Both the position numbers and the translations under genes were made by a program. The notes under the pieces are model-generated. The model searched no databases, had not been told where the DNA came from, and worked only from the letters and a program-made list of their open reading frames with translations. Source: Phalacrocorax aristotelis (Eukaryota > Chordata > Aves > Suliformes > Phalacrocoracidae). From it: a stretch of 64,000 bases of DNA. The stretch's first letter is position 1; the number at the start of each line of letters is the position of its first letter. The stretch lies in contig NC_134281.1 in the NCBI RefSeq assembly GCF_949628215.1, positions 8,442,501 through 8,506,500 of the forward strand. The letters run 5' to 3'. Shown one piece after another: positions 63,840 to 64,000 of the stretch.

Positions 63840-63972
63840 GGCTCCCGGGAGCGCCCCGTCCACCAGCCCGACGGGGGGAGAGGCGGAAAGCGAGGGAGAG
63901 CAGGCAGGCGGGCGGCCGGCCGGCGTCCCCCGTCCCGGCCCGTCGGTCCCGGCCCGTCCGCCCCCGCGCACC

Positions 63973-64000
63973 ATGCGCGGCCCCCGGCGCCCCGCGCCCC
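63973..64000 (+). CDS. 5' end of a protein-coding gene, truncated by the window edge
   Basis: ATG at 63,973 in a good Kozak context (GCGCACCATGC, A at -3) within a CpG island. The visible codons are M-R-G-P-R-R-P-A-P plus one base. A basic, proline-rich start coded by GC-rich codons is common in first exons of vertebrate secreted or membrane proteins (before a hydrophobic signal) and of nuclear proteins. Nine residues cannot identify the family, so no symbol is given. The frame is open upstream back to a TGA at 63,466-63,468, with further in-frame ATGs at 63,700 and 63,715, so an N-terminally longer form cannot be excluded. The 63,973 start is preferred because it has the best context and lies downstream of the likely core promoter. 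Confidence 0.7.

Larger units (their letters stand above)
63527..64000 (+). promoter_or_regulatory. CpG-island promoter and 5' UTR of the terminal gene
   Basis: An abrupt change from AT-rich sequence to very GC-rich, CpG-dense sequence that continues to the window edge. It is the only true CpG island here. It contains GC boxes, a palindrome (GCGGCTTTAAAGCCCC at about 63,611-63,626), an inverted repeat (CCCCTT...AAGGGG at about 63,623-63,638), a G-tract/GGA repeat, and a start codon near its centre or right side. This is typical of the promoter and first exon of a housekeeping or developmental vertebrate gene. The minus-strand frame at 63,510-63,716 is a by-product of the GC-rich composition. 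The exact transcription start is not determined. Confidence 0.88.

Noticed and set aside
1..64000. CRISPR arrays, operons, phage or integrated retroviral genes
   Set aside because: No regularly spaced direct repeats with spacers, no Shine-Dalgarno-led gene rows, and no LTR pairs or gag/pol-like frames were seen. The sequence is vertebrate in character throughout.

Overview
The window looks like nuclear DNA from a bird. The evidence is three CR1 LINE copies with typical avian 3' ends (octamer-like ATTCTRTG tails and CR1 phrases such as AACAGGCTGCCCAG), very low interspersed-repeat density for 64 kb, remnants of old amniote repeats (MIR/L2-type tails, a tRNA-derived SINE, palindromic MITE-like families), and one dense CpG island. 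There are no operons, ribosome-binding sites, CRISPR arrays or bacterial or phage genes. Nearly all open frames seen are chance frames in non-coding DNA.

Layout. From 1 to about 63,460 the sequence is a gene-poor stretch, either intergenic or a long intron. It contains scattered short tandem repeats, CR1 pieces (23,730-24,462 and 34,901-35,715), fossil repeats, and several repeat-free AT-rich blocks that have the look of conserved non-coding elements. Conservation cannot be tested from one sequence. At the right edge a CpG island (about 63,527-64,000) carries GC boxes and a G-tract/GGA tract. It ends in a start codon in good context at 63,973 (M-R-G-P-R-R-P-A-P, then off the edge). This is the only gene start supported with reasonable confidence. 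The gene cannot be named from nine codons. Inference: the preceding ~63 kb is its 5' flank and may hold its long-range regulatory elements.

Three short open frames stand out because splice-like signals or composition support them. (1) 1,771-2,080 (+): signal-peptide-like N terminus, TATA box 148 bp upstream, consensus splice donor. (2) 44,543-44,836 (-): canonical acceptor and donor around a hydrophilic Ser/Pro/Arg-rich frame. (3) 60,127-60,327 (+): strong acceptor, charged Trp-containing frame, local CpG enrichment. All three are candidates only; none matches a family I recognise.

I found no clear undescribed biological system. The items most worth checking are these three possible exons, the ambiguous start of the gene at the right edge, and the candidate regulatory blocks.
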